Shown: positions 1-7,996 of the stretch, piece after piece
How positions within the stretch are numbered: the first letter of the stretch is position 1
How the letters are laid out: each line of letters opens with the position of its first letter
Origin: Metabacillus_B sp050107715
Lineage (GTDB): Bacteria > Bacillota > Bacilli > Bacillales > Bacillaceae
NCBI RefSeq assembly: GCF_050107715.1
Contig: NZ_JBNILN010000004.1
Location: 124,001 to 188,000 of the forward strand
DNA length: 64,000 bases
Reading direction: 5' to 3'
Notes under the pieces: model-generated
Seen by the model: the letters and a program-made list of their open reading frames with translations, nothing else
Told to the model about the DNA's origin: nothing
Database searches by the model: none
Made by a program: the position numbers and the translations under genes

Positions 1-383
1 ACAATTGAAACGGTCGGCTTGGAGAGAGAACTTAACATCTCTGCTATGGCAAGCCCAGCCTCAACGTCTCCGCCGACTGTATTCAAGATGACAAGCAGCC
101 CCTCAATTTTAGGGTTTTGTTCAATGGCGACAATCTGCGGAATGACATGCTCATACTTGGTCGTTTTATTTTGGGGCGGAAGCTGAATATGCCCTTCAAT
201 CTGGCCGACAATGGTGAGACAATGAATATTTGTTTCGTGGGACATCTGGGGGATGTTGGTTTGTCCCAGCTGCTGAATTTTTTCTGCTAGAGATCCTTGC
301 TTTTCGTCTTGTTTCTCATCCTGTTTTTCCTGTTCTCCGGATCCGCTTGAACTTTTCAGTTCCTCCTGCTCTTTGTATCCCAT
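1..383 (-). CDS. tepA: TepA, ClpP-like serine protease (N-terminal part)
   Basis: The first 127 codons of a ClpP/crotonase-fold protein are present; the gene runs off the left edge. After a charged, Gln/Glu/Lys-rich N-terminus the sequence shows the typical TepA block (IHCLTIVGQIEGH, then NTVGGDVEAGLAIAEML). The catalytic Ser motif expected next lies outside the window. In B. subtilis TepA is a cytosolic ClpP-like protein linked to protein translocation and spore-protein turnover, encoded just before spoIIIE. I chose the ATG at 383 because AGGAG lies 6 nt upstream; in-frame ATGs at 389 and 407 are less well placed. Family assignment is firm, exact start less so. Confidence 0.88.
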   Translation of the reverse strand, partial: MGYKEQEELKSSSGSGEQEKQDEKQDEKQGSLAEKIQQLGQTNIPQMSHETNIHCLTIVGQIEGHIQLPPQNKTTKYEHVIPQIVAIEQNPKIEGLLVILNTVGGDVEAGLAIAEMLSSLSKPTVSI

Positions 384-484
384 ATCCATCTCCTGCCTTT
401 CAGTCATATGCTATTATTATGCAAAAACGACAGGTTTTTCATACAGGGAGGAGAAGATTTGAAACGCTTAACACCTCGCATAGC

Positions 485-519
485 AAAACTCCCTTCTCAG
501 GAAAAAGAGAAGGGAGTTT
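485..519 (-). terminator. Intrinsic terminator of the L,D-transpeptidase gene
   Basis: A perfect 13-bp stem (486-498 with 507-519) and 8-nt loop lies 5 nt past the stop codon of the upstream gene. On the minus strand it is followed by only four T residues, so termination may be partial, with read-through into tepA. Confidence 0.7.
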
Positions 520-523
520 CATG

Positions 524-1999
524 TTAATATTTTGACAGCTCAGCTTCAGGGGTCATAATGATAACAGGTTTCTTTTCCGGATTTACCCATTTCATTATTT
601 TTTCCGTGTCCGCTCTTGAAGCTGCCACACAGCCGGCTGTATAGCCAGAACTTCCTGCTATATGAAAAAAGATGGCCGATCCTTTATAAGGAATTCTTTC
701 TGGATTGTAGTTGATAACAAAGCCCCTGTCGTATTGAGGAATGTCCATTCTTTCTGCACTGGCCCATTTCCCCTTTGTTTTAGAAGACTGCCACGTATTA
801 TAAAACGTGCTCCGGCTGTCGTCTACCCATACAGAATCTGGAGCAATGCGTTTTTTAAGAAGATTTGTCTGAGGCATAGTCCCTCGGTAGAAAGCAAAAC
901 CAAGTGTATATTTCCCTGAAGGGGTCTTTCCATCCCCTTCCTGCTTAGCGCCCATTCCATTTTTTCCTACAACCCCGTTAATAGAATAGATCCGCTTCCA
1001 TGCTCCGTTCCCTTTTTCGAAGACTTGGATGGATGCATTCCGTGAACCTGCTGTTTTATTTGTAACCAGGATAACCTGTTCAGAACTGCCGAGCCCGCTA
1101 AGCTTCTCTACATCCAGTCTGGCACGTGTGCCGGGAAGGACAGCAAAGCTGCTGCTTACATAGCCCGTCTTTCCTTTGTAGTTGATTTTGTACCAGCTGC
1201 TGTTAATTTTTGATACGACCGCCAGCATATACCCTTCATCCACAGAACCAAGCTTCTTACTGTTCCGACTAGAGCTTGAACGGATGTTAACGTATGCAGA
1301 GGCTTGATAAATCTGTTCTGCTGAAATGGAGGTTACATAAGCACTGCTTACATATGCCGTCCTTCCTTTATAGGTGATTTTATACCAGCCGCTGCCCGCC
1401 TTGGATGCATTCGCCAGAACATATCCTGCATCAGCGGAACCGAGCTTTTGACTATTCCGGCTGGGGCTTGAGCGGATGTTGACGTATGCGGAGGTCTGAT
1501 TAATCTTGCCGGATGAAATGGAGGTTACATAGGTACTGCTTACATATGCCGACTCTCCTTTGTAGCTGATTGAGTACCAGCCGCTGTCCTCCTTAGCTGC
1601 ATCTGCCAGTACATACCCCGCATCGACGGAACCAAGCTTTTGGCTATCCCGTTTTGCTGCGGAACGGATATTGACAAATGAAGTGGTTATGTAAACATCT
1701 TTGCTGGACATGCTGGCTACATAAGCGCCGCTCACATATCCGGTCTGGTTACCAAACTTGATTTTATACCAGCCACTTTCTGTTTTGGATACCCCATTTA
1801 AAGCGGACCCTTTGCTGAGCACACCGATCTTAGAATAATGAGTTCCCGGGCCTGAACGGACATTCACATTCCCGGTAGTTTGGTAGTTTGTTTCTGCTTT
1901 AGCTTCAGAATCAAATAATGGGTTAAAAGGGATGCTCATTTCTAAAATAGATACGATCAAAATAAAAGATAGTAATAGTGCTGCTGATTTTTTCGCCAA
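524..1999 (-). CDS. Secreted L,D-transpeptidase with four SH3b domains
   Basis: A 491-residue exported cell-wall enzyme. Residues 1-36 form a signal peptide (Lys-rich start, hydrophobic core, AKA cleavage site). Four bacterial SH3 (SH3b) domains follow at about 38-97, 101-161, 164-225 and 228-288; domains 2-4 are very alike, which suggests internal duplication. Residues about 295-490 form a YkuD-type catalytic domain with HIAGSSGYTAGCV, giving His446 and the nucleophile Cys457. The family cross-links or modifies peptidoglycan; the SH3b repeats probably bind the wall. The start is TTG with AGGGGGG 6 nt upstream. It is not part of the usual rnjB-tepA neighbourhood and looks inserted there. Substrate and timing of expression are unknown. 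Confidence 0.87.
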   Translation of the reverse strand: MAKKSAALLLSFILIVSILEMSIPFNPLFDSEAKAETNYQTTGNVNVRSGPGTHYSKIGVLSKGSALNGVSKTESGWYKIKFGNQTGYVSGAYVASMSSKDVYITTSFVNIRSAAKRDSQKLGSVDAGYVLADAAKEDSGWYSISYKGESAYVSSTYVTSISSGKINQTSAYVNIRSSPSRNSQKLGSADAGYVLANASKAGSGWYKITYKGRTAYVSSAYVTSISAEQIYQASAYVNIRSSSSRNSKKLGSVDEGYMLAVVSKINSSWYKINYKGKTGYVSSSFAVLPGTRARLDVEKLSGLGSSEQVILVTNKTAGSRNASIQVFEKGNGAWKRIYSINGVVGKNGMGAKQEGDGKTPSGKYTLGFAFYRGTMPQTNLLKKRIAPDSVWVDDSRSTFYNTWQSSKTKGKWASAERMDIPQYDRGFVINYNPERIPYKGSAIFFHIAGSSGYTAGCVAASRADTEKIMKWVNPEKKPVIIMTPEAELSKY

Positions 2000-2165
2000 T
2001 ATAATCCCCCCTGGTTATAAATTTATAATAAGCTTAATCTGAAAAATTTTCCAGCGTTCTCTGAATTTTCGTTTACAATCCTTTTTTATGCGGATGTGGG
2101 AGGTTACTCTGTTTACGGCCGGTTTTTTTCTTTGGAGGAATGGGTAGAGGGAGGTTTGTCCGGTT

Positions 2166-2385
2166 TGTCTGACAAACCTCACTTTGGCCGTCTTGTCTGA
2201 CATTTTTGTCTGACAAACCTCATTTTGGCCGTCTTGTCTGACATCTTTGTCTGACATCCCTCGTTTTCGCGTCTTGTCTGACATCTTTGTCTGACAAACC
2301 TCGTTTCGGTCGTTTTGTCTGACATTTTTGTCTGACAAACCTCGCTCTGGCCGTCTTGTCTGACATCTTTGTCTGACAAACCTCG
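2166..2385. repeat. Array of 11 TGTCTGACA palindromes in ~41-bp tandem units
   Basis: Eleven copies of the 9-bp odd palindrome TGTCTGACA begin at 2166, 2194, 2207, 2235, 2248, 2275, 2288, 2316, 2329, 2357 and 2370. Spacings alternate 28 (once 27) and 13 bp, so the array is one single site plus five doublets within about 5.4 units of 41 bp (one unit is 40 bp). The linkers are also alike (AAACCTCN then TTGGCCGTC). It lies between the rnjB terminator and the L,D-transpeptidase gene. The flanks 2013-2165 and 2386-2532 hold no gene or clear signal that I can see. Function unknown: a protein-binding array or a dispersed intergenic repeat are both possible. Confidence 0.9.
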
Positions 2386-2532
2386 TTTTGCCCGCCTTAA
2401 CTGCTTGACGGACATCCAACTGGTATGGACGCCTTATTTAACAGCCGTCGATACGCGCCCCTCACCTGGCTTTTCTTACAGAAAACCACCGCTGAACATA
2501 ACACCACCAGGAATCAAGCCTAGGTTTATATA

Positions 2533-2570
2533 AATTAAAAAACCAGCTCCTTTTTTACGGAGCTGGTTTT
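2533..2570 (-). terminator. Intrinsic terminator of rnjB
   Basis: A 12-bp stem (2539-2550 with 2559-2570) begins 4 nt after the rnjB stop codon and is followed on the minus strand by a T-rich run (TTTTTTAATTT). Confidence 0.88.
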
Positions 2571-2574
2571 CTTT

Positions 2575-4242
2575 TCATACTTCCATGATAATCGGCAAAA
2601 TCATAGGACGGCGCTTTGTCCGTTCATATAAATACTGGTTCAGTGCCTCACGGATATTAAGCTTTAATGAGGACCATTCAATTAATGAATCTCTCATGCA
2701 TTTTTCGGCTATTTCTTTTACAATCAGTGCGGATTTGTCAAGCAGCTCTTCAGATTCCCGGACGTACACAAATCCTCTTGAGATGATTTCTGGTCCCGAT
2801 ACGAGTCGTTTTTTCCCTTTATCCAGCGTAACGACTACAATCAGGATTCCATCCTGGGACAGAAGCCGGCGGTCGCGAAGAACGATATTGCCTACATCTC
2901 CTACACCAAGTCCGTCAATTAACACGTTGCCTGATGAAACTTTGGAGCCAGTTCGGACCTGGTCACCTTTGAAATGAACAACATCCCCTTTTTCAATCAA
3001 AAGGACATGATCTTTGCTGATTCCTACCTGGTGAGCAAGCTTCCCGTGGGCAACCTGCATTTTATACTCCCCATTAACCGGAATGAAATATTTAGGCTTC
3101 ATTAAATTCAACATCAGCTTCAATTCTTCCTGATTTCCGTGACCTGACACATGAACTTGTTTTTGCCCAAATACAACATTTGCACCGGCGCGGTACAGAA
3201 GATCAATCGTTTTGGAAAACTCCAGCTCATGGCCGGGCAGTGGAGTGGCAGCAATCATAACAGTGTCGCCATCAGTAACATTCAGCTGTTTATGGGAATG
3301 TCTTGCCATTCTGTTCAATGCTCCAAGCGGTTCTCCATTGGTTCCTGTTGTAAGGATGGCAATCTTTTGGTCAGGATGCTTGTCGAGTTCCTGCAAGGGA
3401 ATAATCAGATCATCCTGAACGTGGATATAGCCAAGTCTGATAGCGGTCTGCAGCACGTTCAGCATATTTTTGCCGACAATCGCGAGCTTGCGGCCATTCT
3501 CAATGGCTGCATCAATCACATGCTGGATTCTGCTGTAGTTGTTTGCAAAGACTGCGATAATGACCCTGCCCTCTGCATTATACATGGCAGTGGCGATTTC
3601 GCTTCCGACAACCGATTCAGACGCACTGTAGCCAGGCTTTTCAGCATTTGTGCTGTCTGACAGGAGGCAGAGAACTCCATTTTCACCGAGCTGGGCCATT
3701 TTTCCGATGTCTGTCACATGGTTGCTTGTCGGAGTCTGATCGAATTTAAAATCACCGGTATGTACAATGGATCCCATCGAAGTATGGACGGCAACCCCTA
3801 CCGAGTCTGGTATGCTGTGGTTTGTTCGAAAAAAGGTGACGGCAGCAGAGTCAAATTCAATTTTGGATTCAGAATCAATTTCTTTGAGCAAAGACTGATT
3901 CTTCATTCCATACTCTTTAAGTTTTTCCACAACAAGGGCCAGGGTAAGTTTTGTTCCATATACGGGGATGGATAATTTTTGCATCACATAAAAGACACCG
4001 CCAATATTCTCTTCGTGGCCATGGGTTAAAAACATGGCTTTCACACGGCTGCGGTTTTCGATCAAATAGGAAATGTCCGGAATGACGACATCAATTCCAA
4101 GCATCTCCCCCTCAGGATGCATGAGTCCGGCATCAACAATAAACAAGTCTGCATCCACTTCGATGACAAACATATTTTTGCCGATCTCCCCGACTCCGCC
4201 TAAGGCGATCACTTTAATAGCTTCTGTCTGTTTCAAATTCAA
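2575..4242 (-). CDS. rnjB: Ribonuclease J2
   Basis: A 555-residue metallo-beta-lactamase/beta-CASP ribonuclease, the same length as B. subtilis RnjB. RNase J2 pairs with RNase J1 in the cytoplasm for mRNA decay and 5'-end processing. The N-terminal beta-lactamase domain carries HGHEENIGG around His74/His76, where RNase J1 has HxHxDH. The last ligands are therefore replaced, as is usual in J2, which has weak activity of its own. HTGDFKFDQTP and the C-terminal dimerisation domain ending PIIMEV are also present. The start chosen is TTG at 4242, 9 nt after GGGAGG; upstream in-frame codons lack similarity to the family. It has its own promoter and terminator. Confidence 0.95.
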   Translation of the reverse strand: MNLKQTEAIKVIALGGVGEIGKNMFVIEVDADLFIVDAGLMHPEGEMLGIDVVIPDISYLIENRSRVKAMFLTHGHEENIGGVFYVMQKLSIPVYGTKLTLALVVEKLKEYGMKNQSLLKEIDSESKIEFDSAAVTFFRTNHSIPDSVGVAVHTSMGSIVHTGDFKFDQTPTSNHVTDIGKMAQLGENGVLCLLSDSTNAEKPGYSASESVVGSEIATAMYNAEGRVIIAVFANNYSRIQHVIDAAIENGRKLAIVGKNMLNVLQTAIRLGYIHVQDDLIIPLQELDKHPDQKIAILTTGTNGEPLGALNRMARHSHKQLNVTDGDTVMIAATPLPGHELEFSKTIDLLYRAGANVVFGQKQVHVSGHGNQEELKLMLNLMKPKYFIPVNGEYKMQVAHGKLAHQVGISKDHVLLIEKGDVVHFKGDQVRTGSKVSSGNVLIDGLGVGDVGNIVLRDRRLLSQDGILIVVVTLDKGKKRLVSGPEIISRGFVYVRESEELLDKSALIVKEIAEKCMRDSLIEWSSLKLNIREALNQYLYERTKRRPMILPIIMEV

Positions 4243-4291
4243 TGTAAAAATCCTCCCTGTTTTGCTCGCCCGTTCCACGTCACTTAGCCTC

Positions 4292-4321
4292 ATTATACAG
4301 TAAGGCTTCAAAAAAATACAA
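4292..4321 (-). promoter_or_regulatory. Sigma-A-type promoter for rnjB
   Basis: On the minus strand TTGTAT (4316-4321) and a perfect TATAAT (4292-4297) are separated by 18 bp. The site lies about 50 bp upstream of the rnjB start and beyond the dapA terminator, so rnjB probably has its own transcription unit. Confidence 0.7.
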
Positions 4322-4457
4322 GAAGAAAACCAGCAGACTATATGGGGCCGGACTTGGAGGTTCAATCATGCGTGATGCGGTTTCATCCTCCAGCTAAGTT
4401 CGCTCCTGCTGGTTCTTCAGGCTGTACGGCCCTGGTTCCGTCTTTCTAGCCTATAAA

Positions 4458-4504
4458 GAAAAAAACCCAGGATCGCTCTTATAGACGGAGCGTACCTGGG
4501 TTTC
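4458..4504 (-). terminator. Intrinsic terminator of dapA
   Basis: A long stem (AAACCCAGG pairs with CCTGGGTTT, plus an inner GCTC/GAGC part) between 4463 and 4503 is followed on the minus strand by a T run (TTTTTTTCTTT). It lies 30 nt past the dapA stop and closes the asd-dapG-dapA group. Confidence 0.88.
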
Positions 4505-4533
4505 GGATGATCTTTTTAGAATGATGAAGCGAT

Positions 4534-5415
4534 TCAGGATTTCTGAAGACTTGCCATTACTCCCATGAGCCGGGTTCTTTCTGCTTCAGATAGGGGAAGC
4601 AGCGGGAGCCTTACGGAGCCAGTATCAATGCCGGCTAACTGAAGGGCGGTTTTTACCGGAGCAGGACTTGGTGCAGCAAACATTTCGTTCATAACCGGGA
4701 GAATCCGGCGGTGGATGGCGCCCGCTTCTTTTACATTGCCAAGAGCATAAGCTTCTATCATTTTCTGCATTTCATTCCCGATTACATGGGAAGCTACAGA
4801 AACGATTCCGGTTCCTCCGATTGCCATGACAGGCAGAGTCAGACTGTCATCCCCGGAGTAAACATCAAAATCATCGCTTGTGTTTTCAATTACTTCAGCG
4901 ATTAGCTCCAGGTCACCGCTTGCTTCTTTTACCGCAACGATGTTAGAGATTTCCGATAAGCGGATAATCGTTTCAGCCGTCATTTTTACAGCCGTTCTGC
5001 CTGGAACACTGTATATCATTACCGGAAGCTTTGTGCTTGCGGCAATGGCTTTAAAATGCTGATACATTCCCTCCTGAGAAGGCTTGTTGTAGTAAGGTGC
5101 GACGAGCATGACCGCGTCGGCCCCTGCTTCTTCCGCTTTTTTTGTCAATTCGACGGATGCTCTTGTATCGTTGCTCCCTGTACCTGCGATAACAGGAATT
5201 CTGCCGTTAGCTTCTTTCACGGTATGGCTGAATAAAGCCGCTTTTTCTTCGAAAGTCAGTGTCGGGGATTCTCCGGTTGTTCCTCCAACGACAATTGAAT
5301 CGGTCCCGTTCGCAATTAAGTATTCAATCAGTTGTGATGTTTTTTTAAAATCTATGTTGCCGGCAAAATCAAATGGCGTCACCATTGCCGTGGATACTCT
5401 TCCAAAACGTGCCAT
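4534..5415 (-). CDS. dapA: 4-hydroxy-tetrahydrodipicolinate synthase
   Basis: A 293-residue class I aldolase that condenses pyruvate with aspartate semialdehyde. This is the first step of the lysine/diaminopimelate branch and also supplies the precursor of spore dipicolinate. Visible features are the GTTGES substrate loop (45-50), Tyr135 and Arg140 in MIYSVPGRT, and the Schiff-base Lys163 in AVKEASGD. The start at 5415 has AAGGAG 7 nt upstream; the ATG at 5421 sits too close to that site. It lies 26 bp after dapG and is followed by a strong terminator. Confidence 0.96.
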   Translation of the reverse strand: MARFGRVSTAMVTPFDFAGNIDFKKTSQLIEYLIANGTDSIVVGGTTGESPTLTFEEKAALFSHTVKEANGRIPVIAGTGSNDTRASVELTKKAEEAGADAVMLVAPYYNKPSQEGMYQHFKAIAASTKLPVMIYSVPGRTAVKMTAETIIRLSEISNIVAVKEASGDLELIAEVIENTSDDFDVYSGDDSLTLPVMAIGGTGIVSVASHVIGNEMQKMIEAYALGNVKEAGAIHRRILPVMNEMFAAPSPAPVKTALQLAGIDTGSVRLPLLPLSEAERTRLMGVMASLQKS

Positions 5416-5441
5416 ATGCATTCTCCTTCATCTGTACGTCA

Positions 5442-6656
5442 TTACTTTGATAAATCGAACGCTTCATGAAGCGTATTTACTGCCTCTATCATATTTTGTT
5501 CGCTCACCAGCACCCATATCGTCGTATGGCTGTCAGCTGACTGGAGGATCTGGATTCCTTTTTCAGATAGGGAAGACACGATCGTTGCCATAACTCCGGG
5601 CACTCCCATGATTGATGCACCAACAACTGAAACTTTCGCGCATTTTGGCGTTACAGTTGGATGATACCCCATTGACTCCAGGATTTCAACGGCTTTGTTC
5701 GTAACCGCGCCTGGAACCGTATAAACGACTTCATTTGGTGTGATGTTAAAGAAATCAACACTGATGCTGTTTTTTGCCATCGCTTTGAACACATCTGTCT
5801 GGGTATGGTATTCTCCCCGTTTTGCCGCTACTTTAATCTGGCTCACATTGGCCAGGTGAGCGATTCCCGTAATGAGCTGTTCGGCAACATCTGCACCGGT
5901 TAAGGCTCCGGATTGGGAGGCGACAAGTGTTCCTTCTTTATCCGAATACGTACTTCGGATGCGGATTGGAACTTTTGCCTGCATGGCAATTTCTACAGCA
6001 CGCGGGTGGATAACCTTTGCACCCTGGTAGGCAAGGTTGCAGATTTCTGTATAGGTGACGTTTACTAATGGACGGGCGCTTTCAACTATTCTCGGGTCTG
6101 CAGTCATGACCCCTTCCACATCTGTAAAAATGTCAATATATTCAGCGTTTAGTGCCGCACCGAGAGCTGCAGCTGACGTATCGCTTCCGCCGCGTCCGAG
6201 CGTCGTTATGTCACCGTTCTGCGAAGCTCCTTGAAAGCCGGCTACAACCGCTGCGTCATAGGTTTCCAGTATTTCTTTAAGCCTGGAACAGTCCATTTCC
6301 AGTATTTTCGCATTCGTATGATCACCGTTCGTGATAAACCCTGCCTGAGCTCCCGTTAGAGCTGCTGATTTAATGCCTCTCTTTTTCAGCATGCTCGAAA
6401 ATACGACGGAGGAAATCGTCTCTCCGCAGGACAGCAGCAAGTCGTGTTCTCTGCCGGTAATATCTTCTGCTTCCCCGTACAGCAAGCTTAATAGAGTATC
6501 TGTGGCATAAGGATCGCCCCTGCGTCCCATTGCCGAAACTACGACGACGACTTTGTATCCCTGCTCAATCGCGAGGCTTATGTGTCTGAATGCCTGATCA
6601 CGGCCTTCATGGTCCTTTACTGAAGTGCCCCCGAATTTTTGAACTAAAATTTTCAT
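5442..6656 (-). CDS. dapG: Aspartokinase I (diaminopimelate-sensitive type)
   Basis: A 404-residue aspartate kinase, the same length as B. subtilis DapG. It phosphorylates aspartate to open the aspartate-family pathway. The N-terminal kinase domain starts with KFGGTSV (7-13) and carries the GRGGSDTSA nucleotide-binding segment. Two C-terminal ACT domains (about 262-402) are the allosteric part, which in the B. subtilis homologue senses meso-diaminopimelate. GAGGTG precedes the ATG by 9 nt. It sits between asd and dapA, so the three genes supply the tetrahydrodipicolinate used for cell wall, lysine and spore DPA. Confidence 0.95.
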   Translation of the reverse strand: MKILVQKFGGTSVKDHEGRDQAFRHISLAIEQGYKVVVVVSAMGRRGDPYATDTLLSLLYGEAEDITGREHDLLLSCGETISSVVFSSMLKKRGIKSAALTGAQAGFITNGDHTNAKILEMDCSRLKEILETYDAAVVAGFQGASQNGDITTLGRGGSDTSAAALGAALNAEYIDIFTDVEGVMTADPRIVESARPLVNVTYTEICNLAYQGAKVIHPRAVEIAMQAKVPIRIRSTYSDKEGTLVASQSGALTGADVAEQLITGIAHLANVSQIKVAAKRGEYHTQTDVFKAMAKNSISVDFFNITPNEVVYTVPGAVTNKAVEILESMGYHPTVTPKCAKVSVVGASIMGVPGVMATIVSSLSEKGIQILQSADSHTTIWVLVSEQNMIEAVNTLHEAFDLSK

Positions 6657-6700
6657 GATATTTTACACCTCGATTGTTCGTATCCTGCGCACTGATAAAC

Positions 6701-6740
6701 ATGAGAAGAGAGCAGGGACAGCTGCCCAGCTCTCTTCCCT
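6701..6740 (-). terminator. Hairpin between asd and dapG, possible attenuator
   Basis: A 9-bp perfect stem (6705-6713 with 6729-6737) extended inward by GGG/CCC lies in the 173-bp asd-dapG gap. On the minus strand only ATGTTTATC follows, so it is a weak terminator at best. It could reduce read-through from asd into dapG. Confidence 0.4.
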
Positions 6741-6829
6741 ATTAACCAGCTATGTTTTAAGCTTAATTAACGTTCAGGTTTTATCGGCCAAACTGTAAAA
6801 ACCTTGCTCGTAAGGCCAGCTGCCGGCTT

Positions 6830-7873
6830 TCAAACCAGATCAAGCTTAATAAGACTTTCAGCAATCTGTACAGAGTTCCAGGCTGCGCCTTTGAGCAGAT
6901 TATCTGAAACGATCCATAGATGGAAGCCGTTGCTTTGATCCAGGTCCTTTCGGATTCTGCCTACAAAAACATCATTTTTGCCGACGCAATTTGCAGGCAT
7001 CGGGTAAAGCTGTTCCGCTGGATTGTCTTCAAGGGTAACGCCGGGAGCCTCCATCATGAGTCTTTGAAGATCTGACGCACTTGCATCGCTGCTTCCAGTT
7101 TCGATATAAACCGATTCAGAATGTCCCGTAACCACCGGCAGCCTGACACAAGTGGCTGCGACAGCCAGTTCAGGCATATCCATAATTTTCTTTGTTTCAT
7201 TAATCATTTTCATTTCTTCAAATGTGTAGCCGTTTTCCTGGAATTTATCGATCTGAGGAATCGCATTAAAAGCGATTTGATAATGCTTTCCATCCCCATT
7301 CACAGGCAGGACAGACGGCGTAAATTCCTGTCCGTCCAAAATGGCCCGCGTTTGATCATTGAGCTCGTTAATCGCTGCTGATCCTGCGCCTGAAACGGCC
7401 TGATAGGTGGATACGACTACTTTATTAAGTCCAAACGCCTTGCGGATCGGCTCTAAAGCAGCTACCATCTGGATAGTTGAACAATTCGGATTGGCTATGA
7501 TGCCGTTATGAGTTTTTAATTTATCTTCGTTTACTTCCGGTACCACGAGCGGTACGTTTGGATCCATGCGGTATGCACTTGTATTGTCTATAACAATCGC
7601 TCCGCGTTTCACAGCTTCAGGAGCCAGTTCTTTGGAAACACTGCCGCCTGCACTAAACAGAGCAATTTGAATATTTTCAAAGCTTTCAGGCTGTGCTGCT
7701 TCTACTGTATAGGCCTTGCCTTTAAACGTAATGGTTGTGCCCGCCGACCGTTCTGACGAGAGTAATTTCAATTCTGATATCGGGAAATCACGTTCCTCCA
7801 GCGTTTTCAGCATCTGCTGGCCTACGGCACCTGTTGCGCCAATAACTGCAACACGGTATCCATTTGAGCTCAT
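6830..7873 (-). CDS. asd: Aspartate-semialdehyde dehydrogenase
   Basis: A 347-residue NADPH-dependent enzyme that reduces aspartyl phosphate to aspartate semialdehyde. The Rossmann motif GATGAVGQ is at about 12-19, the nucleophile Cys131 in NPNCSTIQ, and the catalytic His lies within TGHSESVYIE. The start at 7873 (MSSNGYRV) has AAGGGG 9 nt upstream; longer in-frame starts reach into the gap and show no similarity. It sits 123 bp downstream of spoVFB. The gap holds a TGTTAGA inverted repeat and a possible promoter, so asd may be expressed in growth as well as from the spoVF transcript. Confidence 0.95.
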   Translation of the reverse strand: MSSNGYRVAVIGATGAVGQQMLKTLEERDFPISELKLLSSERSAGTTITFKGKAYTVEAAQPESFENIQIALFSAGGSVSKELAPEAVKRGAIVIDNTSAYRMDPNVPLVVPEVNEDKLKTHNGIIANPNCSTIQMVAALEPIRKAFGLNKVVVSTYQAVSGAGSAAINELNDQTRAILDGQEFTPSVLPVNGDGKHYQIAFNAIPQIDKFQENGYTFEEMKMINETKKIMDMPELAVAATCVRLPVVTGHSESVYIETGSSDASASDLQRLMMEAPGVTLEDNPAEQLYPMPANCVGKNDVFVGRIRKDLDQSNGFHLWIVSDNLLKGAAWNSVQIAESLIKLDLV

Positions 7874-7924
7874 TTGCCATAACCCCTTCCGCAATCCATT
7901 CATCAACTTTGTGTGTGCTATTGA

Positions 7925-7944
7925 TGTTAGATAATATTCTAACA
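7925..7944. promoter_or_regulatory. 20-bp inverted repeat upstream of asd, possible operator
   Basis: TGTTAGA (7925-7931) and TCTAACA (7938-7944) are perfect inverted arms around a 6-bp AT centre, 52 bp upstream of the asd start. On the minus strand the repeat contains TAGAAT, which could be a -10 element; TTCACA lies 15 bp upstream of it. This may be an operator over the asd promoter, or a simple hairpin. Confidence 0.35.
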
Positions 7945-7996
7945 CATTGCTGAATTTGTGAACGAATTTTTTACCTGAATGCTGGAGCAATCCCTT

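Noticed and set aside
408..484. Promoter for tepA
   Set aside because: No convincing -35/-10 pair was seen between the transpeptidase terminator and tepA; expression may rely on read-through.
2166..2385. CRISPR-like array
   Set aside because: The units are whole tandem copies with nearly identical linkers; there are no unique spacers and no cas genes.
2015..2419. Two minus-strand ORFs (134 and 78 codons) across the palindrome array
   Set aside because: The 41-bp period is not a multiple of three, so the reading rotates through frames; there is no SD, and the peptides (SDKDVRQ-like) only mirror the DNA repeat.
4243..4533. Riboswitch (lysine type) near dapA/rnjB
   Set aside because: The stretch holds only the dapA terminator and rnjB promoter; it is downstream of dapA, the wrong side for its control.
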